Source: a virus
Length of the DNA stretch: 64,000 bases
Reading direction: 5' to 3' (one strand)
IMG/VR virus record: IMGVR_UViG_3300036768_000279
Span: 1 to 64,000 of that record
The translations under genes and the position numbers were made by a program. Shown here one piece after another: positions 11,910 through 18,860 of the stretch (position 1 is the stretch's first letter; each line of letters starts with the position of its first letter). Under the pieces are notes generated by a model that did no database searches, was not told where the DNA came from, and saw only the letters and a program-made list of their open reading frames with translations.

Positions 11910-12805
11910 GCGATTTCCTTGCCGATACGTTCGACAAGCCAATCGTCCCAGAAAGTACGATCCACCGTTTTGGGCAGATCTGAATTTTCTGCCAGAATCT
12001 CAACTTCCTTGAGAATTTCGTCTAGCAGAGTTTGCACTAGTTCCAAACTTGTGTCACCACGCTTGATCGCAAGCAACATATCTGCCTTTTCAAGCGGGAA
12101 TTTGATTTCGCGAGTGAGTAGCAACTCGCGAAGTTCAAGTGATACGCGAACGGCATGGCTCATCGCTTTCCAGTCCACGCCAGCTTTACTGGCGTTGGCA
12201 CGCTTGCCATACCCATCAATGATCCGCTGTACGCTTTCGCGTACATAGCGGATCTGTGTCGTAGCCCCAAACCACTTTCCAGCGATTTGGACTTCTTGAA
12301 CGCCATGCACATTGATACGCTGATCATCTCGCGGTAGTTTATCAGCCACCGCAGACAATAGCTCGTCGCCATGGGCGGACTCTAGGACGCCCAGGAACGC
12401 CTCAAGGTTGGATCGACGTTCGCCCTTTAGGCTGTACTTGGCAGCCTGACCACGAGCGTAGCCAATGAAGGCGTTCATACGCTTAGATAGAAACTTATGC
12501 CGTAAGGCATGAAGCTGATCCCAGATGTATCCAGCCTCACCACGTTCCACCTGCCACTCTGGCGTCCAGAGCATATCGAATGCCACCGTTTGACCTTCGC
12601 ACGCAAGTTTCACGAAATGGTGAAGAGAGTACAACTCATAATCATCTTCTTTTCCAGCTTCCTGCTCTTTGTTTGTGCGTGGGATGCGACCCAACAAAAC
12701 GTCACGCTTTGATGGAATGAATATTCCACGCACATCAATGTCAGACGTTGGCGTTGCCGTCCCATATAGGTGGCTACCAAAGCGAGTCTTGCAGATGATC
12801 TTCAT
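11906..12805 (-). CDS. nucleotidyltransferase of the polymerase-beta superfamily
   Basis: 299 residues. FGSHLYGTATPTSDIDVRGI near the N-terminus contains Gly10-Ser11 and the metal-binding Asp22 and Asp24 of the pol-beta nucleotidyltransferase fold. Length and the following helical half match the family seen in bacterial RNA-repair operons and in many large phages (COG3541-like). It would transfer a nucleotide to RNA or protein; the acceptor is unknown. The promoter region upstream has TTGACG and a GTCAAGC-AC-GCTTGAC inverted repeat (12849-12864). Confidence 0.8.
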   Translation of the reverse strand: MKIICKTRFGSHLYGTATPTSDIDVRGIFIPSKRDVLLGRIPRTNKEQEAGKEDDYELYSLHHFVKLACEGQTVAFDMLWTPEWQVERGEAGYIWDQLHALRHKFLSKRMNAFIGYARGQAAKYSLKGERRSNLEAFLGVLESAHGDELLSAVADKLPRDDQRINVHGVQEVQIAGKWFGATTQIRYVRESVQRIIDGYGKRANASKAGVDWKAMSHAVRVSLELRELLLTREIKFPLEKADMLLAIKRGDTSLELVQTLLDEILKEVEILAENSDLPKTVDRTFWDDWLVERIGKEIA

Positions 12806-12952
12806 GAATCGAATGTCGTATTCAGCATTCCATCACAGTCTTAATATCGTCAAGCACGCTTGACCGTGATAGAACATGATTATCGAGCCGTGAATGATTT
12901 GCTTGAGTAGTGTTCGACATGACAAATGATCTCGGGCTTGAGCCAAATGTCA
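12806..12952 (-). other. short spacer with an inverted repeat and a tiny frame
   Basis: Between two - strand genes. GTCAAGC-AC-GCTTGAC (12849-12864) is a perfect 7-2-7 repeat overlapping a TTGACG box (-35 candidate; AATGCT 18 nt on). A 32-codon frame (12920-12822, MSNTTQANHSRLDNHVLSRS onward) is possible but not convincing. Confidence 0.4.
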
Positions 12953-13525
12953 TCAGAATGAGTACCCCACGGTCAACATGAATAGATTGCTGTCGGTAGG
13001 CGGATCATTGATCCAAATCTCTTGATCTTCGCCCCAGAAGCTACGGCGATACATGACGCCGCAAGTATAGTGCTCATTGACCAGATAGTTCAGGCCCGCC
13101 TGAGCGTAAGGTGAATAAGCTACGCTGTGATCTGACGGCGTGCCTGCATACGTAAGATCAGCACTAGTTTCGAGCATAGTGGCGGACATACCACCACTAA
13201 CATACGCCTGGAACGAAGTTCCAAGCATGAAGTTCTTGCGGATGCCCAGCGACAATTCGTCGATATAGGACTTCGTGTAATACACGGGTCGATTCACGTA
13301 ACGTCCGTCACGCGAAGTATCGTCGCTGTGTATCAGAGCGATCTCGGGGCCGAATCCGTTCGGTTCCGCAAAACTTGCCTGAATGCCAACGGCAGCCTGT
13401 TGATCGGTTTGTTCCCACGAATCGCGGCCATCAAAGTCGCGGAGTCCTGCCATGAGGTCAACGTGCGGCTTCGCGGCACTACAAGCACTGCAAAGAAGAA
13501 CGAGAGAAGCGAGAAGAAGTTTCAT
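12953..13525 (-). CDS. outer-membrane beta-barrel protein
   Basis: 190 residues. MKLLLASLVLLCSACSAAKP is a signal peptide. The mature part alternates polar and hydrophobic residues in strands of about ten (SYIDELSLGIRKNFML, FQAYVSGGMSATML, YSPYAQAGLNYLV, HYTCGVMYRRSFW) and ends LFMLTVGYSF, the terminal-Phe signal read by the BAM machinery. It resembles small 8-strand barrels (OmpX/Lom type). The CSAC at the cleavage region could instead make it a lipoprotein. Possible roles are superinfection exclusion or changing host adhesion. Confidence 0.7.
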   Translation of the reverse strand: MKLLLASLVLLCSACSAAKPHVDLMAGLRDFDGRDSWEQTDQQAAVGIQASFAEPNGFGPEIALIHSDDTSRDGRYVNRPVYYTKSYIDELSLGIRKNFMLGTSFQAYVSGGMSATMLETSADLTYAGTPSDHSVAYSPYAQAGLNYLVNEHYTCGVMYRRSFWGEDQEIWINDPPTDSNLFMLTVGYSF

Positions 13526-13550
13526 ATGATGTCGTCAGAATTGAAGATAT

Positions 13551-13768
13551 TTACGGGCTTTCCCGCCTTGCGGACGAATCCCACGGTATGAGCGTACCTA
13601 ACTTCCACACACCCGTCAAGGCGATTTCGCAAATGTTCTTGGCCGCTTTGTGGCCATAACCTTGAAAAGACTGAAAATGCCGTTCGCACCACCCGAGTAG
13701 ATGGTGATATCGCCGTGCGTGGCCCGGAGCTTATGAGGTCTGCGTCCGGTCGCGGAGAAGTGTCGCAT
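13551..13768 (-). pseudogene. small gene with a one-base frame break
   Basis: From ATG 13768 the frame reads MRHFSATGRRPHKLRATHGD and ITIYSGGANGIF. The next frame then continues as FQSFQGYGHKAAKNICEIAL and TGVWKLGTLIPWDSSARRES to TAA 13551. The switch occurs at the A4/T4 run 13674-13677, where one base seems missing. Together they give about 73 coherent residues, so either the assembly lost a base or the gene is broken. No function recognised. A TATGCT box lies 14 nt upstream of the start. Confidence 0.65.
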
Positions 13769-13814
13769 ATAACATTCCTAGCATAGGATTTTGATACTCA
13801 TTGATTGTGTCCGC

Positions 13815-14012
13815 CTAATCTTTCAGCGACATTGTACGAGTTTCGTATTCTTCGTCGCTAGACTTCTGAAACGTGTCATCGCATAGATTTGCAGCGGCGT
13901 CTTTAGCCTCTTCTCCGCCAATGTAGTCAAGATACTTTTCTGCCATCTCTCTCGATTCGTAGATGCCAAGAATCTCGTTATACTCGACACCACTATTGCA
14001 CAGAATATACAA
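13815..14012 (-). CDS. small hypothetical protein
   Basis: 65 residues (MYILCNSGVEYNEILGIYES, REMAEKYLDYIGGEEAKDAA onward), acidic. The only in-frame start is TTG 14012, 3 nt after the deaminase stop. This suggests translational coupling. The shape resembles small phage proteins that read 'yil...g.y.n.e.a..y...', but no family can be named. Confidence 0.6.
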   Translation of the reverse strand: MYILCNSGVEYNEILGIYESREMAEKYLDYIGGEEAKDAAANLCDDTFQKSSDEEYETRTMSLKD

Positions 14013-14014
14013 TT

Positions 14015-14473
14015 TTATAGTTTTTCCACTTGAATACCAGCCTTGCGTAGAAGGTCTGGCCCATCCGAAAGACGGTATTCCTCTTCGTAGACAACACGCT
14101 TAATACCAGCTTGAATAATGAGCTTGCTGCAATCAAAGCAAGGCGAGCACGTCACGTAGAGCGTCGCCCCTAGCGAACTATTGGTTGATTTGGCAACCTT
14201 TGCGATAGCGTTGGATTCGGCATGAAGCACTTCGGGTTTAGTGATAAGTAACTTGACTGGATTCATTTCCTGATCAAGCATACTTACACATTGTTCTTCA
14301 ACAACCTCGCATACATTATCGAAGCCCGAAGGCGTACCATTGTATCCCTCAGCAATGATACCCTGTTGCGATACTAGTATCGCACCAACCTTCTTACGCT
14401 CCGCCTGTGAAAGTCCTGCGATTGCGTTAGCACATCGCATGTACGCTTCATCCAGTTTTCTTTGTGTCGCCAT
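14015..14473 (-). CDS. deoxycytidylate (dCMP) deaminase
   Basis: 152 residues from ATG 14473; a longer upstream extension is only the overlap with the preceding gene. HAESNAI (His84, Glu86) and TCSPCFDCSKLI (Cys112, Cys115) form the zinc and proton-shuttle site of the cytidine/dCMP deaminase family. NGTPSGFDN (about residues 45-53) is the dCMP-type substrate loop. It would deaminate dCMP to dUMP, feeding thymidylate synthesis for phage DNA. It overlaps the upstream gene by 26 nt. Confidence 0.9.
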   Translation of the reverse strand: MATQRKLDEAYMRCANAIAGLSQAERKKVGAILVSQQGIIAEGYNGTPSGFDNVCEVVEEQCVSMLDQEMNPVKLLITKPEVLHAESNAIAKVAKSTNSSLGATLYVTCSPCFDCSKLIIQAGIKRVVYEEEYRLSDGPDLLRKAGIQVEKL

Positions 14474-14945
14474 TGAATTTGACAACTGCTTGAATAGTGC
14501 TTTGTGAAAGTTGCTCGAAGATTTTTGGCGGGGTGATGTGTTTTGGTGTCCCGTACATGACATGAAGATCAGTTGCCACATCTTGTATAAGCTTACTAGC
14601 CATCTGCATGTACATAGAAGCTTGCTTCATCTTCATGATACATCGTAGATACTCTAGCTTGAATTTGGCGTCTTTGAACGACTGCTCTAGACCGCCTTTG
14701 ACTTCTCGCATCTGACGACGAGTAAATGTTGCTGACGGCTCGTCTGACATCATGTACTCACCGTGACCGCAGGCTGGATTTCTGTAAACATCCATTGCTT
14801 TGTCGAAATCGTCAGCTTCAATTGCAACGCCACTGAATTGCATTACTCCAGGATCAAACTCATGTGCCGCAAAATGTTCAATGGCGTCCTCCTCGACGAA
14901 TTCGTATTCGTCTTTGGCGGACGTATAGACAAAGAATTTCACCAT
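14448..14945 (-). CDS. hypothetical protein
   Basis: 165 residues, acidic N-terminal half (MVKFFVYTSAKDEYEFVEED), then an Arg/Lys-rich helical part with a Met-rich helix (CIMKMKQASMYMQMASKLIQ). It overlaps both neighbours, so it belongs to one operon with the dCMP deaminase. No domain recognised. Confidence 0.6.
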   Translation of the reverse strand: MVKFFVYTSAKDEYEFVEEDAIEHFAAHEFDPGVMQFSGVAIEADDFDKAMDVYRNPACGHGEYMMSDEPSATFTRRQMREVKGGLEQSFKDAKFKLEYLRCIMKMKQASMYMQMASKLIQDVATDLHVMYGTPKHITPPKIFEQLSQSTIQAVVKFNGDTKKTG

Positions 14946-15139
14946 GGCATCAAAACGATTGGAATGTGAGTGACTGGATTGTCAAGAATAATCATAGGAA
15001 GCTTGGCCATCACGGGTGGTAACGGCTTTTCTTCAATAATCGGGGGTACATCGCCCTGTGGACGATCAGATGGAGTAATGACGGGAACGTGTGCCATTAC
15101 AGTTCCAGCAATGAGTGTGGCAACCAAAAATCTCTTCAT
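14939..15139 (-). CDS. small secreted proline-rich protein
   Basis: 66 residues. MKRFLVATLIAGTVMAHV is a signal peptide with an AMA cleavage site. The mature part is Pro-rich (VITPSDRPQGDVPPIIEEKP, then LPPVMAKLPMIIL) and ends VLMPW. A good ribosome site (TAGGAGG) precedes ATG 15139, which overlaps the upstream stop by ATGA. A periplasmic, spanin-like or adaptor role can be imagined, but no cysteine lipobox is present. Confidence 0.65.
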   Translation of the reverse strand: MKRFLVATLIAGTVMAHVPVITPSDRPQGDVPPIIEEKPLPPVMAKLPMIILDNPVTHIPIVLMPW

Positions 15140-15426
15140 GATAATCCTCCTAACTTAACAAGAACAGTGAGCAATTCGTGTAAGCGAATTTCAATCTCAT
15201 TCTGTTCAATTGGATGAAGCTTTTGTGTCGCGAGACGCTTTACGTGTTCGGCGGCCATATCGTCAATCACCTTGATGGCAGCGTTGAGTTCGTGCTGCTC
15301 GTTCCATCCGCTCAGAAGCGATGAAACAAGCCGCAAAGCTAGACCAATCTCGGGTCTAGTCTTGGTCAATATACCAATGCCAGCCTGCAAGGCCGGATTG
15401 GATAAAACGTCATTGAGTGTGCTCAT
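15136..15426 (-). CDS. hypothetical helical protein
   Basis: 96 residues from ATG 15426 (MSTLNDVLSNPALQAGIGIL onward); earlier starts only extend into the preceding gene. Helix-rich, with an amphipathic middle (LALRLVSSLLSGW) and a charged C-terminal half. This layout occurs in small phage proteins near lysis genes, but it is not specific. It is coupled to the secreted peptide gene by an ATGA overlap. Confidence 0.6.
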   Translation of the reverse strand: MSTLNDVLSNPALQAGIGILTKTRPEIGLALRLVSSLLSGWNEQHELNAAIKVIDDMAAEHVKRLATQKLHPIEQNEIEIRLHELLTVLVKLGGLS

Positions 15427-16009
15427 ACCATTTCCAGTCTGGTTGATTCGACAACCCAAGACGCTGCAATTCCTTCTTGCCAAGCTGACGCACCTTGCGA
15501 GTTTCACGCCTGGGAAAATAACGCTTCACCTTCTTGCGGAGCAAGAAATCGAATTCTTCGCGGCACTCCGTGATGTATTCGTCACGTGCCCCAAACCAGC
15601 AGCCATTGATGCGAACATACGGATTACCGTTGACCGCATACTCGTCTGGATTCTGTTGACTCTTCCAATACGACTTGCGACGTACATTCTCACTTCCCCA
15701 ACGATGAAGAATGCCCTTCGAATCGTAGTAGAAGTCACGCCACCCACCATCCCAGCAGCGAGCCTGACGAGCATCGGCAACAGCACAGATTTCAGAGTAA
15801 ACCTTCGCCCAAGGGCGACCAACATTGCTCTTCAAGAAGTTGAAAAGCGGATTCAGATGGTCGCGAGGACCATCATTCCAGCCATAGGATGGATCCTTCA
15901 TCTTGGCAGGCTCAGGGTCCCAATCACGTTCCTTCGTTTTCGTGCTATGGCTATGGTCTTTGGGGCGGCTGTGCCCCTTCACAATCAATTTCGCCATGTC
16001 GTTATGCAT
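15410..16009 (-). CDS. hypothetical basic protein
   Basis: 199 residues from ATG 16009 (ATG 15997 is an alternative). It is Arg/Lys/Trp-rich with the block NVGRPWAKVYSEICAVADAR in the middle and a KKVKRYFPRRETRK patch later. The 'GRPW.KVYSEIC' block is familiar from uncharacterised proteins of environmental bacteria and phages, but I know no activity for it. The basic character suits nucleic-acid or ribosome binding. Confidence 0.6.
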   Translation of the reverse strand: MHNDMAKLIVKGHSRPKDHSHSTKTKERDWDPEPAKMKDPSYGWNDGPRDHLNPLFNFLKSNVGRPWAKVYSEICAVADARQARCWDGGWRDFYYDSKGILHRWGSENVRRKSYWKSQQNPDEYAVNGNPYVRINGCWFGARDEYITECREEFDFLLRKKVKRYFPRRETRKVRQLGKKELQRLGLSNQPDWKWYEHTQ

Positions 16010-16184
16010 CGTCTAGCTCCGCTCTGTCAACACAATATTTGTCGGATTGAATTACGTCCAAAATGGCCGCAACCTCTGCTGCTCGCGTATCGAAATGGAA
16101 GCGTTCATTGTCAGAACACAACGACTTGGCCCGATATTCTTCTAGGCGATTCTCAAGCCACTTGATGAATGCTCGATGATCCAC
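16002..16184 (-). CDS. small hypothetical protein
   Basis: 60 residues from GTG 16184, whose first base is the last base of the upstream stop (TAGTG). Predicted helical (FIKWLENRLEEYRAKSLCSD, RAAEVAAILDVIQS). Not recognised. It overlaps the next gene by 8 nt, as expected in a tightly packed operon. Confidence 0.6.
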   Translation of the reverse strand: MDHRAFIKWLENRLEEYRAKSLCSDNERFHFDTRAAEVAAILDVIQSDKYCVDRAELDDA

Positions 16185-16432
16185 TACACCTTGAAGGTCA
16201 ATTCGAGTCCGTGAGCAGTTTCTATGTAGCCCACGCGGACATTGACCGTACAGTCCCGATGTTCGATGTTATCTGTCAAACGTGACCGCACGAATGCCGC
16301 GAGCAAAGGCTTAGTCGCCTTTATAGCGGCCTGTTGCTCTGTAGTAGCAACTTCTCCGTTGATTACACGACTACTGCGGACCTTGCCATTCTTGATCGTG
16401 AACTCGGTCACATACTTAGCTCTTACTCGCAT
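16184..16432 (-). CDS. hypothetical protein behind a consensus promoter
   Basis: 82 residues from ATG 16432 (MRVRAKYVTEFTIKNGKVRS, then SRVINGEVATTEQQAAIKAT onward). The promoter at 16439-16467 is a perfect sigma70 consensus and the ATG lies only 6 nt after the -10. The mRNA should therefore be leaderless, and starts further upstream fall in or before the promoter. Strand-rich; no family recognised. Confidence 0.65.
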   Translation of the reverse strand: MRVRAKYVTEFTIKNGKVRSSRVINGEVATTEQQAAIKATKPLLAAFVRSRLTDNIEHRDCTVNVRVGYIETAHGLELTFKV

Positions 16433-16438
16433 ACTTGA

Positions 16439-16467
16439 ATTATAGCCCGTTCTCAATGACTTGTCAA
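16439..16467 (-). promoter_or_regulatory. consensus sigma70 promoter
   Basis: Read on the - strand: TTGACA (16467-16462), 17-nt spacer, TATAAT (16444-16439), a perfect consensus. ATG 16432 follows after 6 nt. It overlaps the 3' end of the metalloprotease gene and probably drives the run of genes from 16432 down to 13815. Confidence 0.85.
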
Positions 16468-17169
16468 CTGAAAACATTCATTGCGGCCAACTTGTTGCAG
16501 GACCGGAAGATTTTTCCATGCCAGAGAGATCTCTAGTTTGGTTAGTTTTGAGCACTTGTTCAGGTCGCTTGAAATAGGATACATCACTAGCTTGCGTGCG
16601 TCGAACTTCTCAGGCACGACATAGCAGCCGGTTGCTGCTACTGCGGCTCCGACGTTCAAGAAGTGGGGCAATCCAAAGATGTGTCCAAGCTCGTGTAGAG
16701 CAACAACATACGCCTTGTCTGGATCCATTTCAAGTACATCTTTGTCTAAGACTAGCGTGTTGCCATCCCAATCCCAAAAGCCAAGCAAATCCTTGGGCAT
16801 GTTGTACGGTGCCACTTGTATGTCGGCGATATGAACTCGAACTACACCACGCTGATCAGTAATAGACTGCGGACCAAACGGCAAGAACGGAAAACTACCG
16901 GCCTTATCAATGAACACGGCACATTCGATCGGTAAATTGCGTGCCCACTCTGTGAGTGCATCATCGAATGCCTTGGCGGTCTTGGGGCTTTGAGCAATCT
17001 CTGGTTCGAACATCACAAAATTGATGCGTACGAGATATGCATCAGGCTCATTCTCAACTTCTACCTGTTTTTCAGCTTGCACTGTGGGTAGAATTTGGGG
17101 CTCGGTTTTGTAGGGTGTTGCACAGGCCATTACCAAAACGGCCAACATTCCAGCCATCAACTTTTCCAT
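16453..17169 (-). CDS. lipoprotein metalloprotease, metzincin type
   Basis: 238 residues. The signal peptide ends VMAC (lipobox, Cys16). HELGHIFGLPH at residues 159-169 is the metzincin HExxHxxGxxH zinc site, and VMYP at 195-198 fits the Met-turn expected below it. It should be a zinc protease anchored in the envelope by lipid. Its target is unknown; cleavage of envelope proteins, of a competing phage's receptor or of a toxin are all possible. It stands first in the leftward cluster, behind a divergent intergenic region. Confidence 0.8.
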   Translation of the reverse strand: MEKLMAGMLAVLVMACATPYKTEPQILPTVQAEKQVEVENEPDAYLVRINFVMFEPEIAQSPKTAKAFDDALTEWARNLPIECAVFIDKAGSFPFLPFGPQSITDQRGVVRVHIADIQVAPYNMPKDLLGFWDWDGNTLVLDKDVLEMDPDKAYVVALHELGHIFGLPHFLNVGAAVAATGCYVVPEKFDARKLVMYPISSDLNKCSKLTKLEISLAWKNLPVLQQVGRNECFQLTSH

Positions 17170-17415
17170 ACACGCCTCCCGCGAAAGTGGTGCCTTGTAG
17201 TAACCACTGTTAGACTAAACTAACATAAATGCGGGAGGCGGCTTGAAAAAGGGAATATCAATAGGCTGTATGTATTAGACTACGTTAGAGCCTTGTCTAA
17301 TTCTCGTCTCTATGGCTGGATAGCTTGGCTCCGCCAGTAATCGTCTCAGCCTAGGCTGGACTATTATGACATCGGTTTTGTCGTTTGGTAAGTAAAATCA
17401 CGGATTTCCCAGAAA
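17170..17415. other. divergent intergenic region
   Basis: Separates the leftward cluster from the rightward morphogenesis genes. It holds CGCCTCCCGC (17173-17182) and its exact inverted copy GCGGGAGGCG (17231-17240), and GTTAG-N6-CTAAC between them. A perfect 12-bp palindrome CAGCCTAGGCTG lies at 17347-17358. No consensus promoter is obvious in either direction; TTAGTTTAGT on the - strand is a weak match to the late motif. Confidence 0.55.
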
Positions 17416-17673
17416 ATGGAAAAAAGATTAGTCACTAAGGCAGAGCTACAGTCTCTAACTGTCCCGTTACCGGATAACATCCATCTTCTTGGGTTTCGTA
17501 TCGTTTCAGTAGGGCCTAACACAATGGAACTGGCGAAACGCATGGGTGCGAAAATCTGCGAAATTGTAGATGAACAGCCCTCGTTTTTCATTATCAGTGA
17601 GTCACCGGAAGGGCTGAGGCAGACAATGCACGACCTCGTTGACCGAGTTTGTAATTCGATAGAGGGTAAGTGA
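17416..17673 (+). CDS. hypothetical protein
   Basis: 85 residues (MEKRLVTKAELQSLTVPLPD onward). It is a mixed alpha/beta protein with a repeating strand-helix pattern (LLGFRIVSVGPNTMELAKRM, FFIISESPEGLRQTMHDLVD). It leads the rightward operon, followed 1 nt later by the next gene. No function recognised. Confidence 0.6.
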   Translation: MEKRLVTKAELQSLTVPLPDNIHLLGFRIVSVGPNTMELAKRMGAKICEIVDEQPSFFIISESPEGLRQTMHDLVDRVCNSIEGK

Positions 17674-17674
17674 G

Positions 17675-17959
17675 ATGAATCAACGTCGTAGTCGCAACGC
17701 CAATAGTCAGAATAAGCTTGACTTTATGGCCTTCAATACCGGCGGGCACGCGGCCCGCCACGCTCCGAATGAGGATGCACAAGTGTTAACACCACAAAAA
17801 GTCACAGGCGAATCGAAGCCGGAAGTTCCTCAGGGGATTGCTAAGGCTTCGCCCAATTTCAAGCCAATCACTCCTCCTGCCAAAGCTATGGACAAGCAGG
17901 ATGAAGAGAAGGTGATTGCTGAAAATTCAACCAAGATCGAAGATAAGAAGAGTGAATGA
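17675..17959 (+). CDS. disordered hypothetical protein
   Basis: 94 residues of low-complexity, Pro/Lys/Asn/Glu-rich sequence (MNQRRSRNANSQNKLDFMAF onward) with no hydrophobic core, so probably unfolded. It may be an adaptor or scaffold-like peptide. Its stop overlaps the next start (ATGA at 17956). Confidence 0.55.
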   Translation: MNQRRSRNANSQNKLDFMAFNTGGHAARHAPNEDAQVLTPQKVTGESKPEVPQGIAKASPNFKPITPPAKAMDKQDEEKVIAENSTKIEDKKSE

Positions 17960-18273
17960 AACTTTGTCTCAAGTGTCGGCTTTACAAGCAAGCTACAGAC
18001 TTTCACGATCATCAGGGCGGTAAACATCCATACTGTAAATCGTGTCGGTGTGTAATAGCTAAGAAATATGCTGATGCTCTTCGAGACAATGTGTTTGAGC
18101 GATATGGTGGATCTCATCGTAAAACAGACGCTTCTGTTGGCAAGAATTTATATCGTTGGCTCAAAAGAAATAAGTATCCTGATGGCTTTCAAGTGCTACG
18201 CATGAATTGCAATCTAGGGAAGTCGCGTAACAATGGCATATGTCCACATCGTTCGCATATCCAGGTCACATGA
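17956..18273 (+). CDS. degenerate HNH endonuclease
   Basis: 105 residues. The N-terminal zinc finger (LCLKCRLYKQATDFH, YCKSC) and the C-terminal WLKRNKYPDGFQV...NCNLGKSRNNGICPH belong to the same HNH family as the gene at 37328. The central part with the Cys pair and catalytic Asn/Asp-His is missing: FERYG is joined directly to GSHRK, an in-frame loss of about 25 residues, and a metal Cys is replaced (LRMNC for LCxNC). It is therefore probably inactive as a nuclease. ATGA overlaps link it to both neighbours, which may be why the frame has been kept. Confidence 0.75.
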   Translation: MKLCLKCRLYKQATDFHDHQGGKHPYCKSCRCVIAKKYADALRDNVFERYGGSHRKTDASVGKNLYRWLKRNKYPDGFQVLRMNCNLGKSRNNGICPHRSHIQVT

Positions 18274-18860
18274 CATTTGTAATTGCTACGAGCGGATTGC
18301 CTACGTATGCCGACATCAGCGATATCGTTGAGGCGTTGGTAAACACTGAGGGCAGACGATACCCGATTCCGGGCTATGATCACGATGACATAGCTCAAGA
18401 GATTCGGGTTGAGTGTCTTCGTGTTCTACCATTTTTTGATGCTGGTAGAATTGGTCCTTCGCCGTACAAGTATTTGCAAACCTGTGTTCGCAACTTCTTG
18501 TATAACATGCGTAGAGGAATTTGGGTTCCGAATAACCCACCATGCGTTCGTTGCCCGCTATGGGATCGTGTGAGACGCACCTGTGCCATTGAAGAAATAG
18601 GATGTGACAAGATCGTGCAGTACCGAGAGAACATGGCAGCGAAGGCCGATCTTCGTAAGCCCACATCGCTTGAAGATGACGTTTTGGATAATTATCAGGA
18701 CGAGCAAATTGAGGCTATGCTGCTCGACCAAAGCATTCGAGGCTCTCTTCCACCTCGTCTTCTTCCTTTTTATGATAAGATGCTGGTAGGAGATAAGATA
18801 CCCGCCAGGATCAAACGCGAAATTCGCGTGATTGTCACGGAGATCATCAACAATGCCTAA
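18270..18860 (+). CDS. gp55-like sigma factor (late transcription)
   Basis: 196 residues from ATG 18270, in an ATGA overlap. HDDIAQEIRVECLRVLPFFD (residues about 38-57) and SPYKYLQTCVRNFLYNMRR (64-82) match sigma70 region 2, the part that binds core polymerase and opens the -10. A Cys cluster follows (Cys92, 95, 105, 112), probably binding zinc. There is no obvious region 4, as in T4 gp55, the late sigma that reads an extended -10-like element only. It is the natural candidate reader of the TTAGTGTAYT motif found before the structural genes. Assignment rests on pattern only. Confidence 0.65.
   Translation: MTFVIATSGLPTYADISDIVEALVNTEGRRYPIPGYDHDDIAQEIRVECLRVLPFFDAGRIGPSPYKYLQTCVRNFLYNMRRGIWVPNNPPCVRCPLWDRVRRTCAIEEIGCDKIVQYRENMAAKADLRKPTSLEDDVLDNYQDEQIEAMLLDQSIRGSLPPRLLPFYDKMLVGDKIPARIKREIRVIVTEIINNA

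Noticed and set aside
15272-16165. 297-codon + strand frame
   Set aside because: Lies opposite three well-supported, overlapping - strand genes and its translation has no domain-like pattern.
17170-17415. tRNA or structured RNA in the divergent region
   Set aside because: The palindromes do not fold into a cloverleaf and no TTC-loop or CCA-end pattern is visible.
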